Shown: positions 8,495-16,669 of the stretch, one piece after another
How the letters are laid out: each line of letters starts with the position of its first letter
Numbering within the stretch: the first letter of the stretch is position 1
Translations under genes and position numbers: made by a program
Origin: Anaerolineae bacterium
GTDB lineage: Bacteria > Chloroflexota > Anaerolineae > Aggregatilineales > J027
NCBI GenBank assembly: GCA_008933735.1
Contig: WBUL01000003.1
Coordinates: 1 to 64,000, forward strand
Reading direction: 5' to 3'
DNA: 64,000 nucleotides
The notes under the pieces: model-generated
Databases searched by the model: none
What the model was told of the DNA's origin: nothing
What the model saw: only the letters and a program-made list of their open reading frames with translations

Positions 8495-9347
8495 CGTATA
8501 TGAACATGGACTCCTCATAAAAGCGAACATTTCTGGTGGCAAACCGCTGATGCACCCATTTCTGCAATTTCTCGTTTTTGATTTGCAGATCAGTTTCAGC
8601 ATCCGCCAGTTCTTGCAGGGGGTAGTTCAGGCGCAGTGCCCGTCCTTGAATGATGTGACGCGAAATGCCGGGAGGCAGGTGAATCCGGTCGCGTGCCGCT
8701 ACCAGGATCTCTGCTGGCTCGTAACGCGGGAAGATGATTACCATTGACGCGCCAGGATGTACCTTCTTGACCTGCTCCGGTTCATCCCCCGTAATCCGGT
8801 CAAGGCGGGCCACGCTTTTGTAGGTGTTGACCAGCTCTCGAAGGCTGGCGTTGCGCTCACGAATATCCTGCGTGTCAGCAATGAGCATCAAAACCCAATC
8901 TGGCAGCACACGCACGTAGGCGATGGCTTCGCGGCGGGCCAGGGCACTCTGGGCGGTCAGTGTGTCGCTGTGTTCAGGGTGAATCCCCCTGAGTTTGTAT
9001 ATCTTAGGGAGGATTTCATCGGCATGAACATCGCTCAGCACATGGTTCCAGGTCTCAAGCTGGATAAATTCACTTTTGTAATTGACGACCTGTACCAGAA
9101 TGTGCGGATAGCCTAGTTCACGAACACAGTGATAACGGTTCGCGCCGTCCAGCAGAGCGAAACTCTGGTTTTCTTCTAGCTGCAAATCCAGCGGAGCGAC
9201 AACAGGCGGATTCAACCAGACGTTCGATTCCTTGATGCGTTTCACAAGGGGGGCGGAACGCTGGGCATCATGTTCCTCATGCGGCAGTACATCGCTGACT
9301 GGCACAAGACGTAAATCGGGGATGGGAGGGAGATTCCGTTTTGCCAT
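8487..9347 (-). CDS. ParB/sulfiredoxin-fold protein, SerK/SbnI-like
   Basis: About 286 residues starting at the ATG at 9347 (MAKRNLPP); the frame is open 31 codons further but that part is an unlikely hydrophobic lead. The N-terminal domain has PHEEHD (about residues 22-27), then PPVV, the core LLDGANRYHCVRELGY (about 67-82) and VVNY, the ParB-like fold shared by free serine kinase SerK and the SbnI regulator, which make O-phosphoserine. Canonical members have DGHHR where this has DGANR, so the second basic residue is retained but the histidines are not. The C-terminal half is unlike ParB DNA-binding domains. It heads a four-gene overlapping operon. Kinase activity is plausible but unproven. 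Confidence 0.65.
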   Translation of the reverse strand: MAKRNLPPIPDLRLVPVSDVLPHEEHDAQRSAPLVKRIKESNVWLNPPVVAPLDLQLEENQSFALLDGANRYHCVRELGYPHILVQVVNYKSEFIQLETWNHVLSDVHADEILPKIYKLRGIHPEHSDTLTAQSALARREAIAYVRVLPDWVLMLIADTQDIRERNASLRELVNTYKSVARLDRITGDEPEQVKKVHPGASMVIIFPRYEPAEILVAARDRIHLPPGISRHIIQGRALRLNYPLQELADAETDLQIKNEKLQKWVHQRFATRNVRFYEESMFIYDD

Positions 9348-9442
9348 ACTTTTGACTTCTATGATTTGTATGATTATGCCGAAAATGCCGCCAGAAAACG
9401 AGACGAAATGGCACATTCCCCCGAATTGGTTTATTATCACTT

Positions 9443-9463
9443 CTTAATTCTGACTGAATTAAG
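9443..9463. promoter_or_regulatory. Perfect inverted repeat upstream of the LysM-glycosidase gene
   Basis: CTTAATTC-TGACT-GAATTAAG is an 8-bp perfect dyad with a 5-bp centre, ending 12 bases before the ATG at 9476 and running into the GGAAAGG ribosome-binding site. It could be an operator in the divergent 9347/9476 intergenic region or a leader hairpin that hides the ribosome-binding site. No run of T follows, so it is not a terminator. Confidence 0.45.
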
Positions 9464-9475
9464 GAAAGGTCGGCT

Positions 9476-10861
9476 ATGCGACGATTGACCGTGCTTATCA
9501 CCATCATTTTCCTGATCCTGAGTGCCTCTGTCACACTGGCGGAGGTGGTGCCAGTTTCACCGGAGTATCGGATGAGGCAGGGCGGCACACCCGCGCCTAA
9601 CGAAATCCTTCATACGGTGCGGGATGGTGAGAGTTTATACAGCATCGCCGCCCTGTACGGTGTCACTGTCGAGTCAATTGCGGCATTGAACAATATTACT
9701 GACTTTAATGTGGTGCTGGTCGGCCAGCAGCTTCGTATTCCAGCGGGAGGTGCCGTCGCCACGACCGTGCCGCTGGTTGAGCAGCCAGCAGGGTCAACCG
9801 CGCTGCTGACTCCGGTGCCAATGAACGAAGCGTCAAATGTTGGGTTTGCCTTTGGTGTGCAGGCCTTTCTCCAGGGGCAGGATGTAACGCAGGTGGTGTC
9901 CAGCGTGCAGGATTTGGGGACAACCTGGGTCAAGCTGCGGATCAACTGGGCAGATTATGAAACCACACGCGGCCAGATCGACTTTGCTGGGATGGATGCC
10001 AGGGTCAAACCATTCACCGATATGGGGCTGAATGTGCTGCTGACGTTGGCTTCTGCTCCAGCGTGGGCACGCTCAACAACGGTTGAACAGGGGCCGCCAA
10101 TTGTAAACCAGGATTTTGCGAATTTTGTGGGGCAGGTGGCCAGCCACTATCAGGGTGCGGTCAAGGCGTATGAAATCTGGACGGAGCCAAACGTTCGCCG
10201 TGAATGGAATGGTAAGCCGATCAGTCCGTCGGAGTATGTCAATCTGCTGGCGGTGGCCTATAACGCGGTGAAACTGGCTGATCCGGCGGCGCTGGTGGTA
10301 ACGGCTGGCCTGGCCCCGACCGCCGAAAACGACGGCGTGAACGCAGTCGATGATCGGCAGTTTTTACGCGGTATGTACGCGGCAGGCGCAGCGAATTTTT
10401 CGGATGCCGTTGGCGCACAACCGGGCGGATGGGCGAATCCGCCGGACAGCACCTGCTGCGGGAATAATCGCCCGGCTGTGCCTGCCTGGGATGACCAGCC
10501 AGCATTCTTTTTCCTGGAGACCCTGCGTGCCTATCGCCAGATTATGAATGACAACGGCGACAGCGGGGCATTCATCTGGGTAACAGGTTTCGGTTGGGGC
10601 AGCTCGGATGGGATCGGCACTCCAGTGAATCCTGATTTTGGGTTTGTCACCTATACAGATGCTCAGGAACAGAGCCAGTATACGGTGCGGGCGTTCCAGC
10701 TAGGGCGCGATTTATCCTATGTTGGGCCTATGTTTCTGTCGAACCTCAACGGCTGCGAGGTTTTTGGGGAGAGTCGTGCCGAGTGTTATTGGAGCTTGCT
10801 CGACGATACCGGATCACCCCGCCCGGTTTTTGAGGCTGTTCAGGCCGCTACGCTGCAATAA
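9476..10861 (+). CDS. Secreted LysM-domain glycoside hydrolase-like protein
   Basis: A 461-residue exported protein: signal peptide at residues 1-22 (ending SVTLAE), one LysM domain at about 45-89 (TVRDGESLYSIAALYGVTVE), a linker, then a TIM-barrel domain from about 125 to the end. The barrel has WADYETTRGQIDFAGMD and AYEIWTEPN (Glu near residue 237, the expected acid/base position of clan A glycosidases such as GH5/GH39), and a late ITGFGW-like strand (FIWVTGFGWGSSDG). LysM would hold it on peptidoglycan or chitin-like glycan. Substrate cannot be told. It lies 7 bp before a membrane protein gene and may be co-transcribed with it. Confidence 0.75.
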   Translation: MRRLTVLITIIFLILSASVTLAEVVPVSPEYRMRQGGTPAPNEILHTVRDGESLYSIAALYGVTVESIAALNNITDFNVVLVGQQLRIPAGGAVATTVPLVEQPAGSTALLTPVPMNEASNVGFAFGVQAFLQGQDVTQVVSSVQDLGTTWVKLRINWADYETTRGQIDFAGMDARVKPFTDMGLNVLLTLASAPAWARSTTVEQGPPIVNQDFANFVGQVASHYQGAVKAYEIWTEPNVRREWNGKPISPSEYVNLLAVAYNAVKLADPAALVVTAGLAPTAENDGVNAVDDRQFLRGMYAAGAANFSDAVGAQPGGWANPPDSTCCGNNRPAVPAWDDQPAFFFLETLRAYRQIMNDNGDSGAFIWVTGFGWGSSDGIGTPVNPDFGFVTYTDAQEQSQYTVRAFQLGRDLSYVGPMFLSNLNGCEVFGESRAECYWSLLDDTGSPRPVFEAVQAATLQ

Positions 10862-10868
10862 GTTAATC

Positions 10869-12086
10869 ATGCAAAACGAAACATCGGGGAGCGATACACG
10901 CATCGCGTTTGTCCGTGCCCTGTGTGTTTTTGGGCTGGCGGTGCTTGTCTATGCGGTGATGGCAGGGGATTTGCTGACCAAACAGTCTGTCGCGCCGCAT
11001 TTTGTGTATCTCTCCGATGCGTTTCTGAACGGCGAAACCTACCTCACGGGTGGTCTGCCATCTACCTACGACCTGATTCGCTACGAAGACCGGTGGTATG
11101 TCGCCCAGCAGCCCTTACCGGCACTGCTGATGCTGCCCGCGGTGGCCGTGCGTGGGGCGGCAGCCACTCCTGATATATTCATCACGGTGCTGCTTGGCGC
11201 CGCCAGCGTGACACTTTGCGATTTTACGCTGGGCGTGTTTGTCCCGGATTTACCGGCATGGCGGCGGGGTTTGCTGACGCTGTTCTATGCGCTGGGGACG
11301 GCACATGGCTGGCTCAGCATCATGGGAACGGTGTGGTTTATGGGGCAGGTGGCCGGGACACTGTTTTTGTGGCCTTTTTTGCTGGGCATGAAATGGCACT
11401 GGTCGTTCGTCACGGGGCTGGCATTGGGGGCAGTAGCGCTGGCGCGGCCCTCGATTGTTCCTGGGGCACTGCTCCTTTGTGCTGGCTGGTGGCTGCTCGA
11501 AAATCGTGGCAAAGCGCTGGCGAAAGCTGCCGTTTTGTTAGGGGTGCCGCTGGCGCTGTGCACAGGGTTTTTAGGCTGGTATAACCTGGTACGCTTCGGG
11601 TCGGCGACGAATTTTGGTTACGACTACATCCAGGAAGCTGAGGTATTGGCGGCACGGCGTCTGGAACATGGGAATTTCAGCCCGGCGTTTTTCCCCGAAA
11701 ATTTTTATACTGCCACCGTTCGCCCGCCGGAAGTGAAAGATGGCTCGTTTGAGCCTGACCCCTGGGGGATGGGGCTGGCATTCACCAGCCCGGTGCTGGT
11801 GTATGTGTTCTTTGCATACCCCTGGGATAAGAAGCGGCTCTTGCTTGCAGGGAGTGTGATCGTGATACTGCTGCCATCGCTGCTGTATCACAATACGGGG
11901 TCGATTCAGTTTGGCTACCGCTTTGTGCTGGATGCGCTTCCGGTTTTGATGATTCTTACCGCCTGCGGGGCAAAACGCGGCTTAATCTGGTGGCTGGTGA
12001 TTGGAACGGCTTACAGCATCATGCTCCATTTCTGGGGCATTCACTGGCTGTATCCGCTCATCCTGGGGAAGGAGTGGATTCTGTAG
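10869..12086 (+). CDS. Multi-pass membrane protein, glycosyltransferase-like
   Basis: About 405 residues from the ATG at 10869. The open frame begins earlier, at 10719, but that part overlaps the end of the upstream gene and has no membrane-protein character, whereas the ATG opens into MQNETSGSDTR and the first hydrophobic segment. Around ten transmembrane segments are visible. The first extracytoplasmic loop (HFVYLSDAFLNGETYL, then RYEDRWYVAQQPLPALLMLP) resembles a class of bacterial GT-C-like mannosyltransferase relatives. No clear catalytic DE/DD pair was found in the first loop, so enzymatic activity is uncertain. Confidence 0.65.
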   Translation: MQNETSGSDTRIAFVRALCVFGLAVLVYAVMAGDLLTKQSVAPHFVYLSDAFLNGETYLTGGLPSTYDLIRYEDRWYVAQQPLPALLMLPAVAVRGAAATPDIFITVLLGAASVTLCDFTLGVFVPDLPAWRRGLLTLFYALGTAHGWLSIMGTVWFMGQVAGTLFLWPFLLGMKWHWSFVTGLALGAVALARPSIVPGALLLCAGWWLLENRGKALAKAAVLLGVPLALCTGFLGWYNLVRFGSATNFGYDYIQEAEVLAARRLEHGNFSPAFFPENFYTATVRPPEVKDGSFEPDPWGMGLAFTSPVLVYVFFAYPWDKKRLLLAGSVIVILLPSLLYHNTGSIQFGYRFVLDALPVLMILTACGAKRGLIWWLVIGTAYSIMLHFWGIHWLYPLILGKEWIL

Positions 12087-12095
12087 CGGCCACTT

Positions 12096-13010
12096 TCATC
12101 CGATGGGGGCGGGGAAGTTCTTCCGCAGTTTCTGCGGCGCGATCACTTCCACGTATCGGCCCGCATCCTGAATCCAGATTTCCATTTCTCGCCCGTCCAC
12201 AACTTCCGCCACCATCAGGCAGTGACCGTTTTCCAGATATTCGAGGTGATAGTGGGAATACCATTTCTGCCCGTTTATGTGCCGCACTATACGGGGATGC
12301 AGGCGTAAAACAACGGTTTCAGAAGCGGGTTCTGCGGCGTGTGCCTGTGCTGCTTTGAGATAAAGGGCGACATCAAAATTATCGGGAATCGTGACGGGTT
12401 TATCTGGCAGGTTGCGGGCACGTGCAATGTTGTGGAGTTTGAAGGGGCGAATTTGTTCCGTCTGATGGTCGTAGCCTATCGCGTAAAGCTGTCCTTTTGC
12501 GTTGATGTCGATCACATACGGACCAAAAATACGTGGCTTCGCAGCATTCATGTACCAGATTTCGGTGTGAATCCCTTCGATCCAGGCGGCAGTCATGGCC
12601 TCAATTACCTTGATCTGGGGATGGGGCGAACTCGTGAGTCCTGGCTGATTGCCGAGCGCTGCGATGGTTCCGTTGAGCTCAGGAGGAAGTGCCGCCACGA
12701 TTTTCCTGAGCAGGCTGACGACATGCGGGTTGCGCGGCTTAAGGTGATGGCTCAAGAACCGAACTGCCCACACAAGAATCGCGGCTTCATTTGCGTTGAT
12801 CCTCAGATGGGCGAGATAACTCTCGCGTGCGATCCCAAACTTGCCGTGTTCCTGCCAGAGCGGCAGGCCTTTTGCCTGCATATATTCCAGATCCCGGTAA
12901 ATCGTGCGGCGATCAACATCACAGAGCGCGGAAATTTCGACCGCCCGCAGGCCATCCGGGTGGTTGAGCAGGATTTGTTCGATCAGTTCAAGACGGTATG
13001 TTCGATTCAT
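12096..13010 (-). CDS. HTH/WYL-domain transcriptional regulator
   Basis: A 304-residue YafY-type regulator. Residues 1-60 form a DeoR-like helix-turn-helix (GLRAVEISALCDVDRRTIYR), followed by a helical linker and a WYL domain around 150-225 (EIWYMNAAKPR, then FGPYVIDINAKGQLYAIGYD and IRPFKLHNI). The last 80 residues are the usual C-terminal extension. WYL domains sense ligands, often nucleic-acid fragments or nucleotides, and such regulators control DNA repair, defence or housekeeping genes. No defence gene is next to it. The WYL triad itself is degenerate (WYM), as is common. Confidence 0.85.
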   Translation of the reverse strand: MNRTYRLELIEQILLNHPDGLRAVEISALCDVDRRTIYRDLEYMQAKGLPLWQEHGKFGIARESYLAHLRINANEAAILVWAVRFLSHHLKPRNPHVVSLLRKIVAALPPELNGTIAALGNQPGLTSSPHPQIKVIEAMTAAWIEGIHTEIWYMNAAKPRIFGPYVIDINAKGQLYAIGYDHQTEQIRPFKLHNIARARNLPDKPVTIPDNFDVALYLKAAQAHAAEPASETVVLRLHPRIVRHINGQKWYSHYHLEYLENGHCLMVAEVVDGREMEIWIQDAGRYVEVIAPQKLRKNFPAPIG

Positions 13011-13071
13011 GTGGGGCAGTATAACACTGGTTTAAAATTCGCGCCTAATTATTGATGTAATAGAATGATTA

Positions 13072-15516
13072 TCATGGGCGCGGCGTGCGAGTCTGGCGGG
13101 GAACTTCCGCGGTCTCCGCTGCCGGAACGGTGGGACTGCTCGTTGGGTTTGGTAAGCCGGTTGCTGTATCGGTGACAGAGGGTGAAGCGGTAGGGGTTGA
13201 TGTTAAAGTTGGTGAAGCTGTCGGAACGGGTGAACTTGTGATCGTGGGTGTCAGGGTGACGGAGGGGGTATAAGAAGGGGTGACGCTGGCAGTGGGCGTG
13301 AGCGAAATCAAAGGGGTGCGGGTGGGGTCAGGGACAATAGGGGTGGCAACGGCTTCCCGGCTTTCGATTCGGAACGCACGCACGGCCAGTTGGGTCTGAA
13401 TTGGCAGCAAATTGATCAGCAGATAGCCGTTGGTAACGGTTACCTGTTCCTCACCGAGAACATTTCCGGTCTCGGTATCCCAGAACTCAACCCGGTACAC
13501 GCCGGGTGGCATTCCCGGAATCCGGAGCTTGTAGTGCTCGGCGCTTCGCTCAGTGCTGGCATTCTGCCACGTGTAGTCCCGGTGCTGAATCCACGCCAGG
13601 GCGATGCCCTGGGCAGTGTCGGTGACAGCCAGCGAACGCAGCGGTGCGCGGTAGTCCTTGATTTCGAGATAATCGAATTCAACCCACCCTTCACCCAGAT
13701 TATCGAGGATCAGCCAGTGCAGCCCGGCAGAAACGGGAACATTAATTGATGTGTTGTTGCTCAGTTCCAGCGTGGTATAGATCTGGTTATCCAGGATGAT
13801 CTGCAAAACTGCGGTGCGGGCGGGCGAGACAGCGCGTACCGCAATCGTAACCTGGGTATCAATTGGGGCATCCAGCAGATAGGTGAGCGGGCGGTTGCCC
13901 AGCACATTGGATCGTGTGCCATAAATATAGCTCGACAGCTCCGCCGACAGGGGTGTTGTCCCATCCGGCGTGATGCAGTTGATGCGGTCGTAAGGGGATA
14001 CATAGTTGGAGGAACGATTGAAATCTGCCACTCGTACTGGCTTATAACTGGCATTTTCGTCCTGGGCGATGAGCGCAGACAGGGAAAATGTCATGCCTGA
14101 CCAGGGAATATCGTGTGTAAATCGGGCAAGGGGCGCGTAAATATCATATAAATCCTGGGGCGCGACATAGGTATCCCACCACCAGGTCATCCCACCGCCG
14201 GACGCACCGGACAGAGCGCTGCTCCAGATCGTGGCACGAATGTGGACTCCGGTCGGGTCATCAGCCGTTGGCTCGAACCAGGGGCTCAGGGAAAACTCCG
14301 ACAGCAGCACCGGTTTCGTTGTGTTATTTAAGGCTTTGGTCAGTTCATACTGGATTAAACCGACCTGTTCAACCGCATCTTCAATGGGGCGTGACTGGTA
14401 GATATGGAGCTGAATGAAATCCAGCGCGTCGTTCATCAGTAATTCATCCAGCAGTGCGCTGCTGCCAATCGTCACGAGATGGTCAAAGGGATCGGTTTCA
14501 CGGACGTAATCTGCAAGCCCAGCGATAAAAGTGGTATCGCTGGGACTGTCATAGCCTGCGAGACGGTCAACATCAGTGACTACTTCCCAGGCGAAAATGT
14601 GCGGGCTGTAACCCCATCGGGCAATCATGTAGCGCAGCTTCTGCCGGAGCAGCCGCCCCACCTCAGAATCAGTGAAAAAGCTGCTTGGCTCGGACATCGG
14701 GCCGCCGTTCAGTTGGCTGTAAGGATGACTGTCAAAATCCGTCGAAATATCCGGGCGGGGAATGTCGTCCGGCGGTCTGACCGCCAGACCGCGATACTGG
14801 GTAAAAGAGCGGTGCCAGATCAGGACAACCTGTAAGTAAACCCCCCGCGACTCGGCAGCTTCCAGAATCGTGTCCATTTGGGCTGCTGCGGGCTGGTCGG
14901 CGGAGTAATCGCCCGCTTTGCCTGCCCAATCGAGACCGATAAACCAGGCGGTATCCGCATAAATTCGAGCGTAGTTTGCGCCACTTGCCGCGAGGTCATC
15001 CAGCCACTCCAGATAGGTAGTGAGACCGCCGCCTTCTTCCCAAGACCAACCAAGATTTTGCCCGACCGGGAAATAGGATTGCCCATTCTGGAACTGAAAA
15101 TAGCGACCCTCTACTCCAATGAAGCCGGCATTAGACTCAGAATCCTCGACTTGAAACGTTCCCTGTTTCACCGGGAACGGCATACTTCCGGAGATGCGTG
15201 CCTCGATGATATATGACCAGTTTCCAGGCTGCTGGGGGGTAAAACGGACAAACCAACCCTGCTGATCCTCAGTGACCATGTAAAAACCAGGGACGGTGAT
15301 TTCCGAGCCATCTGGCGCGGTGAAGCGGGCCGATGTTTCGACTTCTCTTGGATCATAAGGGTTTATGTATTCGCCGGGGACATCAAATTGCACTTCGAAC
15401 CGGGCGTACTGCTGGGTCACAGGCACGGAGTCCTGAGCGACCACTATCCAGAGGGCAAAGCCCAGCAGGGCGAGTATCAGAGTCGCGGCAGTGAAGCGCA
15501 CACGGGATCGGGTCAT
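13072..15516 (-). CDS. Secreted DUF5060 glycoside hydrolase with Thr/Pro/Ser-rich tail
   Basis: An 814-residue exported protein. After a signal peptide (residues about 1-27) comes a DUF5060 beta-sandwich (about 35-125: FDVPGEYINPYDPREVE, GWFVRFTPQQPGNWSY), then a GH5-like TIM barrel (about 135-480) with YFPVGQNLGWSWEEGG, FAWEVVTDVDR and LLSEFSLSP supplying candidate catalytic glutamates. Beta-sandwich regions follow (about 500-720). The last 85 residues are a low-complexity TPT/SPT-rich region, likely an extended or glycosylated spacer, with no sorting motif. Its start overlaps the stop of yajC by 4 bp, so the two are translationally coupled. Likely acts on an extracellular glycan. Confidence 0.8.
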   Translation of the reverse strand: MTRSRVRFTAATLILALLGFALWIVVAQDSVPVTQQYARFEVQFDVPGEYINPYDPREVETSARFTAPDGSEITVPGFYMVTEDQQGWFVRFTPQQPGNWSYIIEARISGSMPFPVKQGTFQVEDSESNAGFIGVEGRYFQFQNGQSYFPVGQNLGWSWEEGGGLTTYLEWLDDLAASGANYARIYADTAWFIGLDWAGKAGDYSADQPAAAQMDTILEAAESRGVYLQVVLIWHRSFTQYRGLAVRPPDDIPRPDISTDFDSHPYSQLNGGPMSEPSSFFTDSEVGRLLRQKLRYMIARWGYSPHIFAWEVVTDVDRLAGYDSPSDTTFIAGLADYVRETDPFDHLVTIGSSALLDELLMNDALDFIQLHIYQSRPIEDAVEQVGLIQYELTKALNNTTKPVLLSEFSLSPWFEPTADDPTGVHIRATIWSSALSGASGGGMTWWWDTYVAPQDLYDIYAPLARFTHDIPWSGMTFSLSALIAQDENASYKPVRVADFNRSSNYVSPYDRINCITPDGTTPLSAELSSYIYGTRSNVLGNRPLTYLLDAPIDTQVTIAVRAVSPARTAVLQIILDNQIYTTLELSNNTSINVPVSAGLHWLILDNLGEGWVEFDYLEIKDYRAPLRSLAVTDTAQGIALAWIQHRDYTWQNASTERSAEHYKLRIPGMPPGVYRVEFWDTETGNVLGEEQVTVTNGYLLINLLPIQTQLAVRAFRIESREAVATPIVPDPTRTPLISLTPTASVTPSYTPSVTLTPTITSSPVPTASPTLTSTPTASPSVTDTATGLPNPTSSPTVPAAETAEVPRQTRTPRP

Positions 15517-15827
15517 GCGGTCGGCTGTTCAGTTTCTTCCATACCAGGTTGGGCGGCTTCCGCCGGGTCATACTGGCGCACCAGCGCGGCGGCCACAATG
15601 CGGACTTCCACACTGGGAGCAATCAGGATTTTTGCGACGCCGACTTCTTCATCCAGTTCGGTGATGGTGCCAATAATTCCGCCGTGCGTAATCACTTCAT
15701 CGCCCACCTTGAGTGACAGGACATACTGCTGGTGTTTTTTGAAGGCGTACTGTTTGGGCATGACAAACAGCGAATAATAGCCGGCGATGATGATGAGAAT
15801 GATCGTCAGGTAAAAAACGTATTCCAT
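15513..15827 (-). CDS. yajC: YajC, preprotein translocase accessory subunit
   Basis: A 104-residue protein with one N-terminal transmembrane helix (residues 4-24), the FVMPKQYAFKKHQQYVLSL segment corresponding to the family's RPQ-K-K motif, and the short SH3-like domain (GDEVITHGGIIGTITELDEE). YajC binds the SecDF complex at the Sec translocon. secD and secF are not in this window; instead the gene is coupled by a 4-bp overlap to an exported glycosidase. Length and motif are normal for the family. Confidence 0.9.
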   Translation of the reverse strand: MEYVFYLTIILIIIAGYYSLFVMPKQYAFKKHQQYVLSLKVGDEVITHGGIIGTITELDEEVGVAKILIAPSVEVRIVAAALVRQYDPAEAAQPGMEETEQPTA

Positions 15828-15948
15828 TCCGTATCCTCCACATGGAGATTATAACCATGATAGGATGAATAGACAGACTGTGATTTTCATACGGATGTGG
15901 TACTATTCTGCCGGATTTCCACAGAGTGAAGGATGATACAGCGGCGCG

Positions 15949-16668
15949 ATGCGTGTTGTGACGAATGAAAGTTTGATTGAACGCAGTCGAAGACTAGCCC
16001 AGATTCTGTTTTTTGTGAGCATTGCTTTTCTCATTGGCAGTTTTTTCCTCAGTACCCAGGTAGGCGCCTCCGGTGACCTGGGATTCTATTTTCAGTGTGT
16101 GACCATTCCTGTTCTGTTTGGCCTGGTGCTGCTGTCTGTCCGCATGACCAATGCCTGGGTACGCCAGCCCCACCCCTGGATGGCGCTTCAGGAAGGGCTA
16201 AAGGGGATCGGCAGCGAGACCTCGCTGTACAATTTTGTGATGCCAGCCCCCCATGTGATTGCCCATTCCAGCGGTGTGTTCGCCATCGTGACCCGCTTTC
16301 AGGACAGCCCACAGAAGGTGGTGGATGACACCTGGCATACGTCGCGCAGTCTGCTGGCATTTATGCGCCAGGAACAGCTTGGCAACCCGACAGAGGAAGC
16401 ACGGCTCAAAGCGCGTAAAACCGAACTTTTTTTGCAGGAACTTCTGCGGGATGACACGATCCGCGTGCAGCCGCTGGTAGTATTTATCAGCCCGGCAGCC
16501 AATGTCACCATCGAAGGCGAACAGACGGTGCCCGTCCTCTACGCCAATCCGGACAAGAAAAAATACTCGCTGAAAAACTATCTGCGTGACGCCAAGAGTT
16601 GTAATTACCCGACCCTGAGCAAAGATCAGCTTGACCAGTTGGACGATCTGCTGCTCTACGAGGACTAA
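15949..16668 (+). CDS. Two-TM membrane protein with NERD-like cytoplasmic domain
   Basis: A 239-residue protein with two hydrophobic segments (about 18-38 and 47-66) followed by a soluble domain. The stretch LKGIGSETSLYNFVMPAPHV then GVFAIVTRF resembles the start of nuclease-related NERD domains, where a globular head precedes a predicted catalytic core, but the expected acidic catalytic triad is not obvious, so nuclease activity is not claimed. It ends one base before the GTG start of the next gene, so the pair forms an operon. Not recognised with certainty; called from layout and weak pattern only. Confidence 0.5.
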   Translation: MRVVTNESLIERSRRLAQILFFVSIAFLIGSFFLSTQVGASGDLGFYFQCVTIPVLFGLVLLSVRMTNAWVRQPHPWMALQEGLKGIGSETSLYNFVMPAPHVIAHSSGVFAIVTRFQDSPQKVVDDTWHTSRSLLAFMRQEQLGNPTEEARLKARKTELFLQELLRDDTIRVQPLVVFISPAANVTIEGEQTVPVLYANPDKKKYSLKNYLRDAKSCNYPTLSKDQLDQLDDLLLYED

Positions 16669-16669
16669 C

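Noticed and set aside
8495..8602. N-terminal extension of the ACT-like protein
   Set aside because: It lies inside the 3' end of the ParB-fold gene and its residues look non-native (KSKTRNCRNG); the ATG at 8494 overlaps the upstream stop.
13072..13350. Short tandem-like pattern of GGTG/GTCG on the plus strand, considered as a DNA repeat array
   Set aside because: It is the coding strand complement of the Thr/Pro/Ser-rich tail of the DUF5060 protein, explained by low-complexity protein.
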